Of a stretch of DNA of 64,000 nucleotides, positions 61,438-64,000 are shown in pieces. Location: contig NZ_LWCU01000015.1 of assembly GCF_001650405.1 (NCBI RefSeq), positions 1 through 64,000 of the forward strand, read 5' to 3'. Positions within the stretch are counted from its first letter, which is position 1, and each line of letters opens with the position of its first letter. The stretch comes from Microbacterium sp. H83 (GTDB taxonomy: Bacteria; Actinomycetota; Actinomycetes; Actinomycetales; Microbacteriaceae). The notes under the pieces are model-generated. The model saw only the letters and a list, made by a program, of their open reading frames with translations, made no database searches and was not told the origin of the DNA. The position numbers and the translations under genes are program-made.

Positions 61438-62841
61438 ATGACCTCCCGACTCGTCGAGCAGCTCGGCGCCGAGAACGTGGCCGGCGCGACAGCGGCGGCT
61501 CTCGCCGGCCACATCAGGGCGCTGATCCTCGACGGCAGGCTGACCGTGGGCGAGCGCCTTCCGAGTGAGCGCTCGCTCGCGCTCGAGCTGCGGCGGTCCC
61601 GCTCGACCATGACGCGGGCCTACGGCATCCTCGAGGGCGACGGTCTCGTCACCCGGCTCCACGGCGGAAGCACCCGGGTCGCGCTCCCGCATGCGCCGCA
61701 GGCGCCCTCGGAAGGCCCGGACGACACGGCGATCGATCTCTCCATCGCGTCGATGGACTCGACCCCGGGGCTGTACGACGCGACCGTGCGATCCCTCCCG
61801 CGCCTCGCCGCGCTGCGCGGAACGAGCGGATACTCGCTGCGCGGGCTCCCCGAGCTGCGCGAGGCCGTCGCGCAGCGATTCACCGACCGCGGTGCCGAGA
61901 CCGATCCCGACGGGATCATGATCACCTCCGGCGCGCTCAATGCCGTCAACCTCGTCCTGGCCACGATCGGACGGCGCGGCGCCACCGCCCTCGTCGAGCA
62001 GCCGACCTTCCCGCACGCGCTCGAGGCCCTGCACCGGCACGGCTATCGACCGCTGCCGACCCCGGTCGACGTCGCGGGCTGGGACGAGCGGCACGTCACC
62101 GACACGCTGCTGCGCGGCAGACCCCATCTGGCCTATCTCATCCCGGATTTCCACAATCCGACGGGAGCCACCCTGCCGGACCCCGAGCGCGCCCGTATCG
62201 CGACCACCGCGCGGAGCGTGGGCACCCGCCTGATCGTCGACGAGACCACGGCCGAGCTCGACATCGACCGTGGGTGGAGGCCGCTGCCCATGGCCGCGTT
62301 CAGCCCCGAGGTGATCACGGTGGGCTCGATGTCGAAGATCGCCTGGGGCGGCCTGCGGATCGGATGGATACGCGCCGATCGCGCGCTGATCACCCGGCTG
62401 CTCGCCGTGCGGCCCTCGTTCGAACTCGGAACGGCGCTGCTCGAGCAGTGCATCGCCGTCGAACTGCTCCAGGACATGCCCGCCCTGACCGCGCACGTCG
62501 CCGACCGTCTGCGCGCGGGTCGCGCGGCCGTCGCCGCGGGTCTCGCGGCGATCGACGGCGTCGACATGCCGGTCATGAACGGCGGCCTCTCGACGTGGGT
62601 CGACCTGGGCGCACCCGTCTCGACGGCGCTGTCGCTCGCGGCGCGGGATCGACAGCTGCTCCTGCCGCCCGGTCCGCGCTTCTCGACGGGCGGGGTCCTC
62701 GAGCGTCGCGTCCGCATCCCCATCACCCTGCCGCCCGAGCGCACCGCCGAAGCCATGGCGCGTCTCCGGCTCGCCTGGGACGACGTCCACGCGGGCGGGG
62801 CGACGCGGCCCGCCGAGGTCTCCCACGCCGCGGTCATCTGA
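61438..62841 (+). CDS. MocR-type regulator (GntR HTH fused to aminotransferase-like domain)
   Basis: A 467-residue protein. A winged helix domain (about residues 15-80, IRALILDGRLTVGERLPSERSLALELRRSRSTMTRAYGILEGDGLV) is joined to a fold-type I PLP domain (about 110-460). The PLP lysine is in VGSMSKIAWGGLRIGW, the Asp in DETTAELD and the Asn in DFHNPTG. MocR proteins use PLP or derivatives as effectors. The start is ATG 61438, immediately after the operator-like repeats; no Shine-Dalgarno is visible, so the mRNA may be leaderless. Confidence 0.92.
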   Translation: MTSRLVEQLGAENVAGATAAALAGHIRALILDGRLTVGERLPSERSLALELRRSRSTMTRAYGILEGDGLVTRLHGGSTRVALPHAPQAPSEGPDDTAIDLSIASMDSTPGLYDATVRSLPRLAALRGTSGYSLRGLPELREAVAQRFTDRGAETDPDGIMITSGALNAVNLVLATIGRRGATALVEQPTFPHALEALHRHGYRPLPTPVDVAGWDERHVTDTLLRGRPHLAYLIPDFHNPTGATLPDPERARIATTARSVGTRLIVDETTAELDIDRGWRPLPMAAFSPEVITVGSMSKIAWGGLRIGWIRADRALITRLLAVRPSFELGTALLEQCIAVELLQDMPALTAHVADRLRAGRAAVAAGLAAIDGVDMPVMNGGLSTWVDLGAPVSTALSLAARDRQLLLPPGPRFSTGGVLERRVRIPITLPPERTAEAMARLRLAWDDVHAGGATRPAEVSHAAVI

Positions 62842-62843
62842 CA

Positions 62844-62884
62844 GACGAGGACCCCGTCCCTGGTCCAGGGGCGGGGTCCTCGTC
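62844..62884. terminator. Terminator between the MocR gene and the DUF3145 gene
   Basis: GACGAGGACCCCG / CGGGGTCCTCGTC (13 bp), extended inside by CCCTGG / CCAGGG. It starts 3 nt after the MocR stop, in the gap between two convergent genes, so it can act on both. No T-run. Confidence 0.8.
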
Positions 62885-62970
62885 ATGGGGAGCGGGGATT
62901 CGCCTTCTCAGCATCCGGGATCGCTCACCGGCATCCGATACTCGCGCCTTCCCGCTCCGGGTCTCGTCGA

Positions 62971-63474
62971 TCAGCCGACCTTGTGCAGCCACACGACGCG
63001 CGCGTCGTCGCTCGCGTGCCGGAACGGCTCCAGCTCCTCGTCCCAGGCCGACCCGAGTGCGATGTCGAGTTCGCGCTGCAGCTCGACGGCGCTTCCCGCC
63101 GCGATCTCCATCGCGTAGCGGATGCGGTCCTCGCCGATGACGATGTTGCCGGCCGCATCGGTCTGGGCGTAGTGGATGCCGAGGTCCGGCGTGTGCAGCC
63201 ATCGGCCGCCGTCGCTCCGCGGCGTCGGATCCTCCGTGACCTCGAAGCGCAGGTGCTCCCAGCCGCGGATCGACGTCGCGAGCGCAGCCCCCGTGCCCAC
63301 GGGACCGTCCCAGTAGAACTCGGCGCGACGAGCACCGTCGAGCACCGGCTGGTCGGTCCAGTCGAAGTTGACCGCACGCCCGATGGCGCGTCCGACCGCC
63401 CATTCCAGGTGCGGGCAGAGCGCGCGAGGCGCAGAGTGGATGAGCACCACTCCGCGTGCGTAAGCCGTCGCCAT
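62971..63474 (-). CDS. DUF3145 family protein
   Basis: A 167-residue protein conserved in Actinobacteria: RGVVLIHSAPRALCPHLEWAVGRAIG, FYWDGPVGTGAALATSIRGWEHLRFEVTEDPT, RWLHTPDLGIHYAQTDAAGNIVIGEDRIRYAME and a C-terminal VVWLHKVG. The gene sits next to the fab operon in other actinobacteria too (beside fabF in Streptomyces), here 2.4 kb away on the opposite strand. Function unknown, possibly tied to lipid synthesis by position only. The start is ATG 63474. Confidence 0.9.
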   Translation of the reverse strand: MATAYARGVVLIHSAPRALCPHLEWAVGRAIGRAVNFDWTDQPVLDGARRAEFYWDGPVGTGAALATSIRGWEHLRFEVTEDPTPRSDGGRWLHTPDLGIHYAQTDAAGNIVIGEDRIRYAMEIAAGSAVELQRELDIALGSAWDEELEPFRHASDDARVVWLHKVG

Positions 63475-63604
63475 GATCTCTCCGTTTCATCAGGTGCGTC
63501 TTCCCCAACGACCTGAACCACGGGATCCGGCGTGAATATGCGGTTGTGCGCCCATTCTCGCCCAGACGGGTCGAAATCACAAGCGTGTGATTCCGGACGA
63601 CGAA

Positions 63605-63629
63605 GGCCCCGGTCGGATCGACCGGGGCC
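63605..63629 (-). terminator. Terminator of the dioxygenase-like gene
   Basis: GGCCCCGGTCG / CGACCGGGGCC, an 11-bp perfect stem with a 3-nt GAT loop, 34 nt downstream of the stop codon on the minus strand. It is followed there by TTCGTCG. Confidence 0.75.
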
Positions 63630-63662
63630 ACGACCTCAGAGGGTCCGTCTGGGTGATGAGGA

Positions 63663-64000
63663 TCAGGCCTCGCTCATCGCCTGCTTCACCTGCTGGCCCT
63701 TGGCGGCGTAGTACGCGGCGCGGGCGGCGTCGCGACGCGCCTGCTCGGCGTAGCCCGCCTCGAGCACGTCCTGCGGGACCTCGACGTTCGGCACGTCCTG
63801 CGTCCCGTGGTACTTCTCGATGTAGGCGTCGAGCTCGGGGCCCGAGGTCCACGACGTGATGAGGCAGTACCGGGGATCGGTGCCGACGTGGGTCGCCGCG
63901 TGCCACAGACGCTGCGTGTCGACGATGAGCTGGGCGCCGGCCGGAAGGGCGATGCGGTACTCGATGCTCGGGTCGGTGCGGTTCTCCCGGAGGACGAAGA
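63663..64000 (-). CDS. C-terminal part of a phytanoyl-CoA dioxygenase-like protein (5' end outside window)
   Basis: About 111 C-terminal residues are visible. The segment IEYRIALPAGAQLIVDTQRLWHAATHVGTDPRYCLITSWTSG looks like the second half of a double-stranded beta-helix 2-oxoglutarate/Fe(II) dioxygenase: a His in a late strand (RLWHAATH) followed by an Arg (DPRY) that would bind 2-oxoglutarate. A helical, Ala-rich tail follows (RRDAARAAYYAAKGQQVKQAMSEA). The HxD motif would be in the missing part, so the family call is tentative. Confidence 0.55.
   Translation of the reverse strand, partial: FVLRENRTDPSIEYRIALPAGAQLIVDTQRLWHAATHVGTDPRYCLITSWTSGPELDAYIEKYHGTQDVPNVEVPQDVLEAGYAEQARRDAARAAYYAAKGQQVKQAMSEA

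Overview
The window comes from a high-GC Gram-positive actinobacterium, most likely Microbacterium or a close relative in the Microbacteriaceae. The evidence is a strong G/C third-position bias, the actinobacterial order aceE - fasR - fabD - fabH - acpP - fabF ... DUF3145, a glnA2/glnE pair, a polyphosphate glucokinase, and TAGACT/TAGGCT-like -10 boxes. It looks like ordinary chromosome: I see no insertion sequence, prophage, CRISPR array or rRNA. The genus is an inference from gene content; no database was searched.

Layout. 1-9.9 kb: end of an unknown gene, a Tat-exported M23 protein, a BLUF photoreceptor, an AI-2E-type permease, a lipid kinase, then (minus strand) a small SPOR-like gene, glnA2 and glnE, then ppgK. 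9.9-10.3 kb: RNase P RNA (minus strand). 10.3-18.6 kb: housekeeping and small metabolic genes (family A polymerase, zinc-ribbon coiled-coil protein, YchJ, aldo/keto reductase, methyltransferase, MmyB-type regulator with a divergent SDR, epimerase, zinc-ribbon/nuclease-like protein). 19.1-51.0 kb: a nearly complete flagellar locus, almost all on the minus strand. 51.1-52.8 kb: a molybdopterin oxidoreductase, flavin reductase and DUF6510 operon meeting a tRNA-Val gene. 52.9-60.6 kb: aceE, fasR and the type II fatty acid synthase genes. 60.6-64 kb: a YczE/MocR divergent pair, DUF3145, and the end of a dioxygenase-like gene.

The flagellar locus reads, in the direction of transcription: sigma factor; fliC; fliD-fliS-fliT-like; flgB-flgC-fliE-fliF-fliG; fliH-fliI-fliJ-orf-fliK-flgD-flgE; (inserted Fic gene and hydrolase); flbD-motA-motB-fliM-fliN-fliO; fliP-fliQ-fliR-flhB-flhA; csrA; flgN-flgK-flgL-fliW-orf; HU-like gene; second FliA/WhiG-like sigma factor; and a convergent AAA+ ATPase gene. 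Six minus-strand flagellar units start with the same promoter, (G)GTTAC-N13/14-GTCGCGATAGTC, a diverged sigma-28-type element. A seventh copy precedes the uncharacterised AAA+ ATPase gene at 19.17 kb.

The most interesting signal is a coherent post-transcriptional circuit. Exactly 6 nt after the promoter element, four flagellar leaders (fliC, flgB, fliH, fliP) carry a hairpin whose loop is ACGGAU(C). The stem sequences differ but remain self-complementary. Three of these leaders carry a second such hairpin 7-8 nt further on, and the fliC leader has a second ACGGA fused to its Shine-Dalgarno sequence. ACGGA/GGA loops are the hallmark of CsrA binding sites, and the locus encodes both csrA and its antagonist fliW. 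The csrA transcript itself ends in four regularly spaced ACGGAC motifs made by a 22-bp tandem repeat. The promoters of the flgN-fliW and flbD-motAB units have the same -35/-10 but lack the hairpins. I read this as a CsrA-FliW regulon spread over the basal body, export and filament operons of an actinobacterium.
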